A stretch of DNA of 64,000 bases, taken from NCBI GenBank assembly GCA_040222455.1, contig JAVKDD010000027.1, forward strand, positions 124,001-188,000, in the 5' to 3' direction. Of the stretch, positions 18,585 through 27,852 are shown in pieces; position 1 is the first letter of the stretch; every line of letters begins with the position of its first letter. This DNA comes from RHLJ01 sp040222455 (GTDB lineage: Bacteria > Bacteroidota > Rhodothermia > Balneolales > Balneolaceae). A model generated the notes under the pieces. That model was given only the letters and a program-made list of their open reading frames with translations, was not told the DNA's origin and searched no databases. A program made the position numbers and the translations under genes.

Positions 18585-19097
18585 ATGAAAACACAAACCA
18601 TGGAATCCGATTTTAATAAAGTAGAAGATGCGCCCAAACCTATCGAAAAAGTGTCCATCATTATTTCTAAAGGTTCACTAGATGGGGTTTATCCAGGGCT
18701 TATAATGGCAAATGGAGCAAGAATGGAAGGGATCGAAGCAACGGTGTTCTTTACTTTTTTCGGTCTTGAAGCTGTAATTAATAAAAGAATGGATAATTTA
18801 AAAGTGCCAACAGTAGGTAATCCAGCAATGCATATTCCAACAATGATTGGAGGTTTACCAGGTATGTCTTCATTTGCGACCAAAAAAATGAAAGAAGAAA
18901 TGGAGAAACTGGATATTCCACCCGTTAGGGAATTTGTTGAAATGATTCACGATACCGGCGCAGATATGTATGCTTGTAAAGCTACCGTAGATATGTTCCA
19001 CTTGTCAGAAGATGATTTTTGCGATCAAATTGACGGAGTTATTACGGTTGGCGAGTTTTATGAAAAATCAGCTGGAGCAGAAATAATTTTTACCTAA
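18585..19097 (+). CDS. DsrE/DsrF/DrsH-like (DsrE2-type) sulfurtransferase
   Basis: 170 residues. The IEKVSIIISKGSLDGVYPGL start and the MYACKATVDMFHL block are typical of DsrE2-like proteins; Cys131 in that block is the expected sulfur-binding residue, and Cys146 lies nearby. A methionine- and glycine-rich segment near 85-100 (MIGGLPGMSSF) could form a membrane-associated hairpin. The gene follows the DsrC-like gene by 12 bases and ends the operon, with a terminator at 19152-19187. It probably passes sulfane sulfur made by the SQR-like enzyme; the final acceptor is not encoded in this window. Confidence 0.85.
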   Translation: MKTQTMESDFNKVEDAPKPIEKVSIIISKGSLDGVYPGLIMANGARMEGIEATVFFTFFGLEAVINKRMDNLKVPTVGNPAMHIPTMIGGLPGMSSFATKKMKEEMEKLDIPPVREFVEMIHDTGADMYACKATVDMFHLSEDDFCDQIDGVITVGEFYEKSAGAEIIFT

Positions 19098-19151
19098 TGA
19101 ATGATTCTTAACTCGAACTTAGATTTAGATTAAATAGTACATAGAGAAATT

Positions 19152-19187
19152 AAAAATCCCACTCTCTTATACGATGTGGGATTTTTT
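19152..19187. terminator. Bidirectional Rho-independent terminator
   Basis: A 10-bp stem (AAAATCCCAC / GTGGGATTTT) with a 13-base loop is followed by T residues on the plus strand and also preceded by A residues, which gives a T-tract on the minus strand. It lies between the convergent DsrE2-like and kgd genes and can stop both transcripts. Confidence 0.85.
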
Positions 19188-19205
19188 AAATCGAAAACGG
19201 TTTGA

Positions 19206-22200
19206 TTATAAAACTAACGCATCGTTAACCAAGCGCTCTTGCTCAACATCATGAATTTTCTTCTGACCAGATGCTGGTGAGGCCGCTGCCTGACGCCCCG
19301 AGTATCCTAACTTCTGACCCTTCCCAAGAACTTCATTAAATCGAGAAGCAACAAAGAACCAAGCGCCCATATTTTTAGGCTCTTCCTGACACCAGACAAC
19401 CTCTTTCACATTTTTAAGGGTCCCAAGGTAATCTTTCACATCTTTATCAGGGAATGGATAAAATTGTTCAAGTCGTGCAATAGCAACTTCTTTGAGATCG
19501 TTTTCCTCTCTATGTTTAACTAAATCGTAGTAAACCTTACCAGAACAAACAACTAAACGCTTAATGGAGTCAGAATCGGTCATGTCTAAATCCTGAATGA
19601 ATGGCATAAACTTACCTTTCGAGAGATCATCAGTGTTGGAGGTTGCAGATGGATGTCTTAATAAACTCTTAGGACTCATCAGCACAACAGGTTTCTTTAT
19701 CTCACTTAAGGCTTGTTTTCTAAGCATATGATAATACTGGGAAGGTGTTGTCAAGTTCATAACCTGCATATTATCTTCCGCACAAAGCTGTAGAAAACGT
19801 TCCAAACGGGCAGAAGAATGCTCAGGTCCCTGACCTTCGTAACCATGAGGGAGGTTTAGAACCAACGAATTTGTTTGTCCCCATTTGGCTTCACTTGAAG
19901 AAATAAACTGATCGATAATAATCTGAGCGCCATTGGCGAAATCACCAAATTGAGCCTCCCATATTACTAATGCATCTCTTTTCTTTGAACTGTAACCAAA
20001 TTCAAAACCTAATGCGGCGTATTCACTTAGCAAACTATTATGAACGTGAAATTTTGCTTGATCATCTTCAAGATGGTTTAAAGGCACAAAAATTTGATTT
20101 GTTTGAGTCCCATGAAGAACTGCATGGCGATGTGAAAAAGTGCCTCGTTCAACATCTTGTCCAGTAATTCTTACAGTATGACCTGATTTAAGTAACGATC
20201 CGAAAGCAAGTGCTTCGGCAAAACCCCAATCAATTTTCTTTTCATTATTCTTAACACTTTCAGCCCGTTTAGCTAGTTGGCGAAGTAACTTGGGATTTGC
20301 ATCAAAGTCTTTAGGAACGGTATTTATTTTAACGGCAATATCATTTAGTTCATCAGCCGAATAAGTAGTATCCGGAAATTCTGCTCGTTTTTTCTGCTCA
20401 CTTTCTGCACGATTGATTAATTCTTTGGTGACTTCTAGGTTAGGTGATTGTTTTGCATCCTCAAAAGCTGCCTGTAGTAGTTCTTCAAACTCATCAAAAA
20501 TAGCTTGAGTTTCTTCTTCAGTTAACTCTTCGTTTTTAACCAACGAATTGGTGTATAAATCACGAACCGTTTTATGATCGTTAATTTCTTTATACATACC
20601 AGGTTGAGTGAAGGCAGGCTCATCACCTTCATTATGCCCATGTTTACGATACCCTATCAAGTCGATAATAACATCTTTACCAAATTTTTGGCGGTATTCG
20701 AGTGCCATTTTCATTGCATGAACAGCGGCCTCTGGTTTATCACCATTTACATGGAAAATAGGAGCCAAAATCAACTTTGCGAGATCGGAAGCATATTCTG
20801 TAGACCGTCCGTCTTTAGGAAGGGTCGTAAATCCAATTTGATTATTGATGATAATATGAATGGTACCACCTGTTTTATATCCTTCAAGCTGCGACATATT
20901 TAACGTTTCAGCAACAACACCTTGACCAGCAAAAGCTGCATCTCCATGCATTAAAACGGGGAGTATTTTCTTTTCTGCTTCATCAGATTCGTGATGATCC
21001 TGGATTGCCCGAACTGCACCTTCCACAACAGGACTTACGGCCTCAAGGTGACTTGGATTTGGCATCAGCTCAATTTCTACTTCTTTACCACTTTCCGATT
21101 TATGTGTTCCCTTTGCACCTAAATGATATTTTACATCCCCTGAACCTTGAATTGTATCAGGATCGACATTGCCTTCAAATTCTGCAAACACTCTGTGATA
21201 TGGTTTGTTCATAATATTCACAAGAATATTCAAACGCCCACGATGAGCCATGCCCATAAAAATCTTTTCAATCTCAGCTTTTCCTGCATCTTCAAGCAAA
21301 AAGTGAATCATTGGAATTAGAGTATCATTTCCTTCTAACGAAAAGCGCTTATGACCAATGTATTTTTTGTGAAGGAATTCTTCGAACGCCATTGCCTGAT
21401 TAAGTTTATGAAGAATCTGCTTTTTATCGGCTTTAGTCAGATCTGGTTCATTTCCAGTAGACTCCATTCTTTCACGAAGCCACCTTCGTTCCTCCAAATC
21501 AAGGAGGTGCATATAATCTGCCCCGATATTTTCGCAATACGTATCGCGGAGTAATTTAATGATTTCCCGAAGGTTTGCTTTTTCTTTACCGCCTAATCCA
21601 CCACAGTAAAATTCACGGTCTAAATCCCACAACGAAAGTCCGTAATAATCGAGATCAAGTTCTGGATTTCGGCCTGGTTCTTTTTCAAGAGGGTCGAGGT
21701 TAGCTAGCACATGACCTCGCATGCGGTACATGTTGATTAATCTCCAAACTCCAATTGCTCTTCGATCATGTTCAAGAGTATTTCCTGCTCCGGCAAAAAG
21801 AGCTGAGAAATTGTCTTCACCATATGGTATTGGATCATATGGAATTTCCAGATCGGCAAAAATGGAGTCGTAGAAATCAGATTTACCACTTAACAGGCTG
21901 CTAACTTTTTGTAAAAACGAACCTGATTCAGCACCTTGAATAATTCGATGATCATACGTGCATGTCATCGTCATCACTTTGCTAATACCTAATTGGTTCA
22001 ACACTTCACGAGACATATTCTGATACTCTGCAGGGTAATCGATGGCTCCTGTAGCAATTATAGAACCTTGCCCTTGCATAAGTCTTGGAACGGAAGAGAC
22101 AGTACCAATGGTACCTGGGTTTGTAATACTGATAGTAGTTCCCTGAAAATCTTCAATCTGTAACTTTCCATTACGAGCTTTGTCAACTAATTCTGCAAAG

Positions 22201-22850
22201 GCGTATAAGAACTCTTTAAAGTTCATATTATTTACACCTTTAATATTTGGCACAACAAGATTTCTAGAACCATCTTTATTTGGAAGATCAACAGCAACGC
22301 CTAAGTTTACCTGCTCTGGAACAACTCTAAAGTGATTTTTGCCATCAAAATGGTAAGTATGATTTATAGTTGGGAATTCTTTGATGGATTGAATTATTGC
22401 CCAACAAATAAAGTGAGTGAAAGATGCTTTTGGTTCATTTCTTTTTATCAAATGCCGGTTTATTATCGTCCGATCTTCCACCATCATTTTAACAGGAAGT
22501 ACGCGCAATGAAGTAGCTGTTGGCACCTCAAGACTGAGATCCATATTCTCAACGATCTTAGTAGCTACCCCTTTAATTTTTTGTAACTCAGCATTTTTAG
22601 GAGCTTGTTTCTCTTTCTTCTGTTCCGCTTTTGGAGCTTCTTTAGTAGCAGTTCCATTTGTTGGCGCTTCAACTTTAGAGGTAGAAGTAGCAGCAGTTTT
22701 AGTGCTGTTTTGCTCAGGGTCAATCCCGTTTAATTCATCAAAGTATTTTTTCCAATGTTGAGGAACAGAATTAGGATTGCCTTTATACTGTTCATAAAGT
22801 TCTTCTACAAGTGCTGAATTCGGGCCGAATATGGCTTCAAGTGATTTCAA
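19206..22850 (-). CDS. kgd: Multifunctional 2-oxoglutarate dehydrogenase E2-E1 fusion (Kgd type)
   Basis: 1214 residues. The N-terminal 40 residues form the E1-type segment (EELYEQYKGNPNSVPQHW), followed by an Ala/Lys/Glu-rich linker to about residue 85. An acyltransferase E2 catalytic domain runs to about 320, with catalytic His301 in YDHRIIQGAESG. The E1 thiamine-diphosphate enzyme fills the rest (AHRGRLNILVNIM, then HGDAAFAGQGVVAETLN). There is no lipoyl domain, as in mycobacterial Kgd, which borrows a lipoyl carrier from pyruvate dehydrogenase. The enzyme converts 2-oxoglutarate to succinyl-CoA in the citric acid cycle. The gene stands alone and is divergent from the carotenoid-type gene cluster. 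Confidence 0.95.
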   Translation of the reverse strand: MKSLEAIFGPNSALVEELYEQYKGNPNSVPQHWKKYFDELNGIDPEQNSTKTAATSTSKVEAPTNGTATKEAPKAEQKKEKQAPKNAELQKIKGVATKIVENMDLSLEVPTATSLRVLPVKMMVEDRTIINRHLIKRNEPKASFTHFICWAIIQSIKEFPTINHTYHFDGKNHFRVVPEQVNLGVAVDLPNKDGSRNLVVPNIKGVNNMNFKEFLYAFAELVDKARNGKLQIEDFQGTTISITNPGTIGTVSSVPRLMQGQGSIIATGAIDYPAEYQNMSREVLNQLGISKVMTMTCTYDHRIIQGAESGSFLQKVSSLLSGKSDFYDSIFADLEIPYDPIPYGEDNFSALFAGAGNTLEHDRRAIGVWRLINMYRMRGHVLANLDPLEKEPGRNPELDLDYYGLSLWDLDREFYCGGLGGKEKANLREIIKLLRDTYCENIGADYMHLLDLEERRWLRERMESTGNEPDLTKADKKQILHKLNQAMAFEEFLHKKYIGHKRFSLEGNDTLIPMIHFLLEDAGKAEIEKIFMGMAHRGRLNILVNIMNKPYHRVFAEFEGNVDPDTIQGSGDVKYHLGAKGTHKSESGKEVEIELMPNPSHLEAVSPVVEGAVRAIQDHHESDEAEKKILPVLMHGDAAFAGQGVVAETLNMSQLEGYKTGGTIHIIINNQIGFTTLPKDGRSTEYASDLAKLILAPIFHVNGDKPEAAVHAMKMALEYRQKFGKDVIIDLIGYRKHGHNEGDEPAFTQPGMYKEINDHKTVRDLYTNSLVKNEELTEEETQAIFDEFEELLQAAFEDAKQSPNLEVTKELINRAESEQKKRAEFPDTTYSADELNDIAVKINTVPKDFDANPKLLRQLAKRAESVKNNEKKIDWGFAEALAFGSLLKSGHTVRITGQDVERGTFSHRHAVLHGTQTNQIFVPLNHLEDDQAKFHVHNSLLSEYAALGFEFGYSSKKRDALVIWEAQFGDFANGAQIIIDQFISSSEAKWGQTNSLVLNLPHGYEGQGPEHSSARLERFLQLCAEDNMQVMNLTTPSQYYHMLRKQALSEIKKPVVLMSPKSLLRHPSATSNTDDLSKGKFMPFIQDLDMTDSDSIKRLVVCSGKVYYDLVKHREENDLKEVAIARLEQFYPFPDKDVKDYLGTLKNVKEVVWCQEEPKNMGAWFFVASRFNEVLGKGQKLGYSGRQAAASPASGQKKIHDVEQERLVNDALVL

Positions 22851-23283
22851 GGGGATTGACCTCTTAGGTATTATTTAAGGCTTTGAAAAGATTAAATGCT
22901 TTTGGCTTAAAAATGGTTCGATTTGTCTAAAATCTTATTGTTTAAAGCGATTTAAAGGTACAGAGAAGTAGATTAAAAAACGAAGCGTAATGTTTGCAGA
23001 TGTTTTAATAATTGTAATGGATTCAATTAATTAAAAGGAATGGCTATTCCGCCAAGTACCGAATATAGGCATTTGAAACGCTCTTTTAAGTATCCTTCAT
23101 ACTAAAGGAGCCTATTAACTCAATTTTACATTAGTAAATGAATCCAAGTACAAGGACCTGCAATAGAAGTATTTTTCAGATTGAAATGACTTAAGTAAAG
23201 ATTATTAATAAACCAGTGAGCAAAAAAAAGTTTAGACTTCAAAGTATTGGAATTACTAATCACCAGAGAGTGTTATAAAGTCC
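22851..23283. other. 433-base divergent intergenic region
   Basis: The stretch separates the divergent kgd and CrtI-like genes and should carry both promoters. I see no RNA gene, hairpin with a T-tract, or convincing short ORF in it. Confidence 0.4.
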
Positions 23284-24792
23284 ATGAAAAAAAATGCAAA
23301 CTATGATGTTATAATCATTGGATCAGGAATGGGTGGATTGAGTGCAGGAGCTTTGCTTACTAAAAGTGGCTTTAGAGTACTTATTTTAGAAGCAGCTCTT
23401 CATCCAGGAGGATGTAGTTCATCGTATCCAAGAAAGGGGTACGTATTTGAATCCGGCGCAACTACGCTCATAGGTTTTGATGAAAATCAGCCACTCAGAA
23501 AACTCGAAGATGAAACTGGAATCGAGATTCCCAGAGTAGAATTAAATCCATCAATGAAAGTTTGGATAGACGGGGAACCAATCACAAGGTATAAAAATAA
23601 GTTTGAATGGATTGAAGAAGTTGTACGAGTATTTGGAAATAGAAAAGGACAAAAAAAATTCTGGAATCTGGCGTTTGATTTATCTGATGTGGTATGGAAA
23701 GTATCGCTGAAAAACCCAACATTTCCTCCTTTAAATTTAACGGATTGGCTCAAACTTGCCACCTCAAATTCAATTGCTGATGTTTGGGTTTTGAAATATG
23801 CTTTTAAATCGGTTAAAGAAATTGCTAAAAAATGTGGGGTAGATACTCCCAAATTTTTACGATTCTTAGATGAGCAATTAATGATAACTTCACAGGCAAA
23901 ATCTGAAGAAACTCCCTTTTTGTTTGGAGCTCCCGGGCTCACTTACACCAATTACTCCAATTATTACGTTCCAGGTGGGTTAATCCAAATGATTAATACC
24001 ATTAGAGAGTATATAGAAAATAAAGGCGGAGCTTTGCATACTAAAGAAGCGGTTGTAAATGTTTCGAAGGCAGGAGATCAGTTTCTTGTAAAAACTAAAA
24101 AGGATAAATCTTATGTGGCGCCGATTGTGGTATCAAACATCCCAATTTGGAATATGAAAGACCTCACAAATGGAGAGATTAAAAAGTATTTTAAAAAAGA
24201 ATCTAAGGGCTTTGATAAAGCTTGGGGTGCTATAACTATGGGAATTGCAACTACAGATACGTATCCGGATAATCTGGGAATCCATCATCAAATTCATTTA
24301 GAAGAAGGGATGACAGTTCCATATACTTACTCAAAATCTATTTTTATTTCTATGTCCAGTAGAGAAGATGAAAAACGTGCACCAGATGGTGAGCGAACCC
24401 TTAATATTTCCTGTCATGCTTCTCCTGAAACCTGGTTCGGTATGGATGAAGAGGAGTATGAAAACAATAAGCAAGAAGTCCAAGAATTTATTTTATCAAC
24501 ATTAAAGGAGAAACTGAGAGGTTTTGCAGAGGCTGAAATTAAGCTAGCTGATACTGCAACTCCGGTAAGTTGGGAAAATTGGGTGTACCGCAAAAAAGGC
24601 AGGGTGGGAGGAATTCCGCAAAGCATGGCACGAAGCTTGCTAAATTGGACACCAAATCAAACTCCCTTTAAAGGTTTATACTTGGTAGGTGATACAACCT
24701 ACCCCGGACAAGGAATTCCCGGCGTAACTTTAAGCGGGATCAACGTATATTATCGCATTCTTAAAAATCATCAAAAGCTTGTTCTGCATTGA
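23284..24792 (+). CDS. CrtI/CrtD-like FAD-dependent carotenoid oxidoreductase
   Basis: 502 residues. An N-terminal FAD-binding fold (YDVIIIGSGMGGLSAGALL, residues 8-26) is followed by the family motif LHPGGCSSSYPRKGYVFESGA in pieces near 39-60, and a C-terminal block GLYLVGDTTYPGQGIPGVTL (near 465-485) that is the hallmark of phytoene desaturase-like enzymes. Members desaturate, isomerise or saturate polyenes at the membrane. The long middle region and the TYPGQGIPGVTLSG ending fit CrtD/CruO or retinol-saturase-like branches rather than plain phytoene desaturase. A CrtY-like cyclase elsewhere in the window supports carotenoid metabolism. Its stop overlaps the TTG start of the rhomboid gene. 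Confidence 0.8.
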   Translation: MKKNANYDVIIIGSGMGGLSAGALLTKSGFRVLILEAALHPGGCSSSYPRKGYVFESGATTLIGFDENQPLRKLEDETGIEIPRVELNPSMKVWIDGEPITRYKNKFEWIEEVVRVFGNRKGQKKFWNLAFDLSDVVWKVSLKNPTFPPLNLTDWLKLATSNSIADVWVLKYAFKSVKEIAKKCGVDTPKFLRFLDEQLMITSQAKSEETPFLFGAPGLTYTNYSNYYVPGGLIQMINTIREYIENKGGALHTKEAVVNVSKAGDQFLVKTKKDKSYVAPIVVSNIPIWNMKDLTNGEIKKYFKKESKGFDKAWGAITMGIATTDTYPDNLGIHHQIHLEEGMTVPYTYSKSIFISMSSREDEKRAPDGERTLNISCHASPETWFGMDEEEYENNKQEVQEFILSTLKEKLRGFAEAEIKLADTATPVSWENWVYRKKGRVGGIPQSMARSLLNWTPNQTPFKGLYLVGDTTYPGQGIPGVTLSGINVYYRILKNHQKLVLH

Positions 24793-25430
24793 ATCAATTT
24801 CAGCCTAATACCCAATTTTCTGTATTCCCACCTGCTATTAAGTATCTATTGATTGCCAATGGAATCATCTTTTTAATTACTAAAAGTATGTTTACTGGGG
24901 CATGGACTCCCATTGGAGAATTATTCGCCCAATATTTTGCTCTTTGGTCGTTAGATAGTGGGAATTCACTTCCTTCCTTTATGCCTTGGCAGTTAGTTAC
25001 TTATATGTTTTTACATGCCGATTTAAGCCATATCTTTTTCAACTTATTTGCATTATGGATATTTGGGCAAGCTATTGAAAACCTATGGGGTACAAAGCGG
25101 TTTATCACATTCTATATTTTAACGGGTGTTGGTGCTGCGTTAATTCATATGCTAGTAGGTGGTTATTTCACTTATACAATTGGTGCATCAGGTGCAGTAT
25201 TTGGAATTTTATTAGCTTTTGGAATGATGTTTCCAGATCGATATATCATTCTTTTGTTTCCTCCAATTCCAATTAAAGCAAAATACTTTGTGGGAATTTA
25301 TGGTGCTATTGAGCTATTTTCAGGTCTGGGAAGGCCAGATAGCGGAGTAGCTCATTTTGCACATTTAGGTGGATTAATTGTTGGATTTTTGCTTATTAAA
25401 ATGTGGAAAATTAAAAAACCTTCGATTTAG
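24789..25430 (+). CDS. Rhomboid intramembrane serine protease
   Basis: 213 residues with about six membrane helices. The catalytic serine is Ser134 in GASGAVFG and the histidine is His192 in AHFAHLGG; the HADLSHIFFNLFALW motif near 76-90 is the conserved second-helix region with the family histidine and asparagine. I use the TTG at 24789, which overlaps the upstream TGA in a TTGA tetramer, because the next in-frame ATG (residue 34) would delete the first helix. Rhomboids cleave membrane-spanning helices of substrates; no substrate is evident. A second rhomboid gene follows 39 bases later. Confidence 0.88.
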   Translation: MNQFQPNTQFSVFPPAIKYLLIANGIIFLITKSMFTGAWTPIGELFAQYFALWSLDSGNSLPSFMPWQLVTYMFLHADLSHIFFNLFALWIFGQAIENLWGTKRFITFYILTGVGAALIHMLVGGYFTYTIGASGAVFGILLAFGMMFPDRYIILLFPPIPIKAKYFVGIYGAIELFSGLGRPDSGVAHFAHLGGLIVGFLLIKMWKIKKPSI

Positions 25431-25469
25431 TCTATATTCAATTTAAAACCAGTAATTGCTTAATTAAAG

Positions 25470-26333
25470 ATGGCATACGATTCTTTTGGAAATAATATAA
25501 AGAGAGGTTTTCTTGCAATGCCAGATGCGCTACGAACAATAATTGCACTAAATGCAATTGTGATGGTCGCACAATATTTCTGCTTTTTTATTTTAGGAAT
25601 AGATTTGTCATTGTATTTGGGGCTCGACACTAACTTTATAGTTACGATTACTCAGCCGTGGCGAATATTTACTTATATGTTTCTTCACTCAATGGGAAAC
25701 ATTTTCCATTTTATTTTTAATATGCTCTGGTTGTGGTGGATGGGGCGACCTGTAGAAGAAAGAATAGGTCCCCGAAGTTTTTTAACTGTCTATTTAGGAG
25801 CTGGGTTATTCGGAGCGCTAATTGATGTAGTTGTAAGCTTTGCTGCCCCACCAACATTGGTAATAGGTGCTTCAGGAGCAGTTTTTGGAGTAATGGTTGC
25901 CTTTGCAATGCTGTTTCCCAGAACCCCTATTATGTTATTTTTACTACCTCCAATTGAAGCAAGATTTGTAGTAAGTGGATTGATTGTATTAGATGTTTTG
26001 TTTTTAAATAGTGGAGGACAAGTTGCTCGTATCGTTCATTTGGGTGGAGCATTAGGTGGTTACCTTTTAATGAGGGCTCATCGAAATGGTTTCGACTTAA
26101 GTTTGATTCCAAGATATATAGAATACCAATTCAGAAAGCTCAAAACATCGGGTTCTTCAAAACCAAAAAAGCAAAGAAATAAAAATATGAGCATTGTAAG
26201 TGATGCAGAAGTTATTGAGGAAGTTGATCAAAGTGAATTGGACGAGATACTGGAAAAAATTTCTCAAAAAGGATATGATTCTTTGAGTAGTGAAGAGAAA
26301 AGAAAACTATTTGAATTAAGTAAAAAAGATTAG
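25470..26333 (+). CDS. Rhomboid protease with C-terminal cytoplasmic extension
   Basis: 287 residues. Six membrane helices precede residue about 205. The dyad is Ser135 (GASGAVFG) and His190 (RIVHLGGALGG). Residues 205-287 form a charged, lysine-rich tail ending in EEVDQSELDEILEKIS and SLSSEEKRKLFELSK, which resembles the DUF6576-type tail often found on Bacteroidota rhomboids. The gene lies 39 bases after a first rhomboid gene and 7 bases before ispG, so the four genes from 23284 to 27558 are probably co-transcribed. The two rhomboids are diverged and are not a recent duplication. Confidence 0.9.
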   Translation: MAYDSFGNNIKRGFLAMPDALRTIIALNAIVMVAQYFCFFILGIDLSLYLGLDTNFIVTITQPWRIFTYMFLHSMGNIFHFIFNMLWLWWMGRPVEERIGPRSFLTVYLGAGLFGALIDVVVSFAAPPTLVIGASGAVFGVMVAFAMLFPRTPIMLFLLPPIEARFVVSGLIVLDVLFLNSGGQVARIVHLGGALGGYLLMRAHRNGFDLSLIPRYIEYQFRKLKTSGSSKPKKQRNKNMSIVSDAEVIEEVDQSELDEILEKISQKGYDSLSSEEKRKLFELSKKD

Positions 26334-26340
26334 GGCAAAC

Positions 26341-27558
26341 ATGGGATCAATTAGAAGAAGGAAGTCAACTCAGGTGATGATTGGTGGGGTTCCCGTTGGA
26401 GGAGATGCCCCCATAGTAGTGCAGTCTATGACCAACACAGACACCGCCGATATTGATGAAACAGTAGAACAAATTGATCACTTACACCTTTCAGGATCTG
26501 AACTAGTACGTATTACTGTAAATAACGATGCAGCTGCAAAAGCGGTACCTTTTATCAAAGAGAAACTATTAAACAGAGGTGTTGTAGTACCAATTATAGG
26601 TGACTTTCATTACAATGGCCATGTGTTGCTGACTAAGTATCCTGATATGGCTAATGCATTGGCTAAATTTCGGATTAATCCGGGAAATACTGGTACAAAA
26701 ACAAGAGATAAGAACTTTTCAACTATTGTTGAGCAAGCTATTAAATATGATAAACCAGTTCGTATTGGTGTAAACTGGGGATCATTAGATCAGCAACTAT
26801 TAGCAGAAAAAATGGATTTGAATAATAAGCTTTCAAGTCCGAAATCTGCAAAAGAAGTAATGTTTGATACCATGATCGAAAGTGCTAAAAGATCATCGGC
26901 AATTGCAGAAGATGTAGGGCTTGCTTCTAACAAGATTATTATAAGCTGTAAGATGTCAGGAGTTCAGGATGTAATTGAGGTTTATACAAGACTCGCTGAA
27001 GTGGTTCCCTATCCTTTACATGTAGGACTTACAGAAGCGGGAATGGGAATGAAGGGTATTGTAGCTAGCTCAACAGCACTTTCAGTTATTTTACAACGAG
27101 GCATTGGGGATACCATACGAGTGTCCTTAACACCTCAACCTGGTGCCGATAGAGCGTTAGAAGTTCAAGTCGCTCAACAGATATTACAATCTCTCAATAT
27201 AAGAAGTTTTCTCCCTCAAGTTACTTCATGTCCTGGATGTGGACGTACCAAAAGTACTTATTTTCAAGAACTTGCAGAAGAGATTCAGGATTATATAGCA
27301 GATTCAATGCCTGTTTGGAGAGAGCTATATGAAGGCGTGGAAGAAATGGATGTAGCGGTAATGGGATGTGTTGTAAATGGACCAGGTGAATCAAGAGCAG
27401 CAAATATCGGGATTTCACTTCCCGGAACTTTCGAAGAACCGAAAGCTCCAGTCTACATAGATGGAGAACATTCGACTACGCTAAAAGGGGATAAAATTGG
27501 GGAAGAATTCAGGAAAATCTTAGATGAATATATTGTCAAAAATTATGGAAACAACTAA
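26341..27558 (+). CDS. ispG: 4-hydroxy-3-methylbut-2-enyl diphosphate synthase
   Basis: 405 residues. IspG (GcpE) converts methylerythritol cyclodiphosphate to HMBPP in the MEP isoprenoid pathway, using a [4Fe-4S] cluster. The ligands are visible: Cys297 and Cys300 (TSCPGCGRT), Cys343 (GCVVNGPG) and Glu350 directly after. The TIM-barrel part starts with the VPVGGDAPIVVQSMTNTDT block near 18-36. It is somewhat longer than the E. coli protein (372). It follows the rhomboid gene by 7 bases. Isoprenoid precursor supply fits the CrtI-like gene at the head of the same gene string. Confidence 0.97.
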   Translation: MGSIRRRKSTQVMIGGVPVGGDAPIVVQSMTNTDTADIDETVEQIDHLHLSGSELVRITVNNDAAAKAVPFIKEKLLNRGVVVPIIGDFHYNGHVLLTKYPDMANALAKFRINPGNTGTKTRDKNFSTIVEQAIKYDKPVRIGVNWGSLDQQLLAEKMDLNNKLSSPKSAKEVMFDTMIESAKRSSAIAEDVGLASNKIIISCKMSGVQDVIEVYTRLAEVVPYPLHVGLTEAGMGMKGIVASSTALSVILQRGIGDTIRVSLTPQPGADRALEVQVAQQILQSLNIRSFLPQVTSCPGCGRTKSTYFQELAEEIQDYIADSMPVWRELYEGVEEMDVAVMGCVVNGPGESRAANIGISLPGTFEEPKAPVYIDGEHSTTLKGDKIGEEFRKILDEYIVKNYGNN

Positions 27559-27604
27559 GGCCTTTCGAAGTTTTCATGCACAGATTACACTCATTTTTTC
27601 ATTA

Positions 27605-27626
27605 GAAATGTAACCACTTACATTCT
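27605..27626 (+). terminator. Possible weak hairpin after ispG
   Basis: AATGTAA, four bases, TTACATT (27607-27624): a perfect 7-bp hairpin about 50 bases after the ispG stop. It lacks a T-tract (CTCATAATT follows), so termination is only a possibility. Confidence 0.25.
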
Positions 27627-27672
27627 CATAATTATTCTTTAAGGTCTCTTTTAAGTGAGTATACAAGGCCTA

Positions 27673-27686
27673 GGAAAACGCTTTCT
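27673..27686. promoter_or_regulatory. LacI-family operator, imperfect cre-like site
   Basis: GGAAAACGCTTTCT matches the cre consensus TGWAANCGNTNWCA except at its two outer positions. It lies about 167 bases before the TonB receptor start and shares the CGCTTTC half with the perfect site at 27793. The LacI-family regulator encoded within the same locus is the likely ligand. Confidence 0.5.
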
Positions 27687-27792
27687 TATTTAATTATATA
27701 AATAATAATAACTTATTTATTAAGTGTTGTTAAAAATGATTTTAATACCGCATTAAATAATTGGATAAAAAGCCTTTTTTTTATTGAATTAA

Positions 27793-27806
27793 TGTAAGCG
27801 CTTTCA
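27793..27806. promoter_or_regulatory. LacI-family operator, perfect cre-like site
   Basis: TGTAAGCGCTTTCA fits the LacI/CcpA-type consensus TGWAANCGNTNWCA at every defined position. It lies 46 bases before the TonB receptor ATG, where it could overlap the promoter or start of the transcript. Control by the LacI-family protein at 37511-38515 is inferred from family preference for a central CG and from context. Confidence 0.65.
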
Positions 27807-27852
27807 TTATTTTATTAGGCAAGTATTAGCCCATAAGTTTAGAGTCACAACA

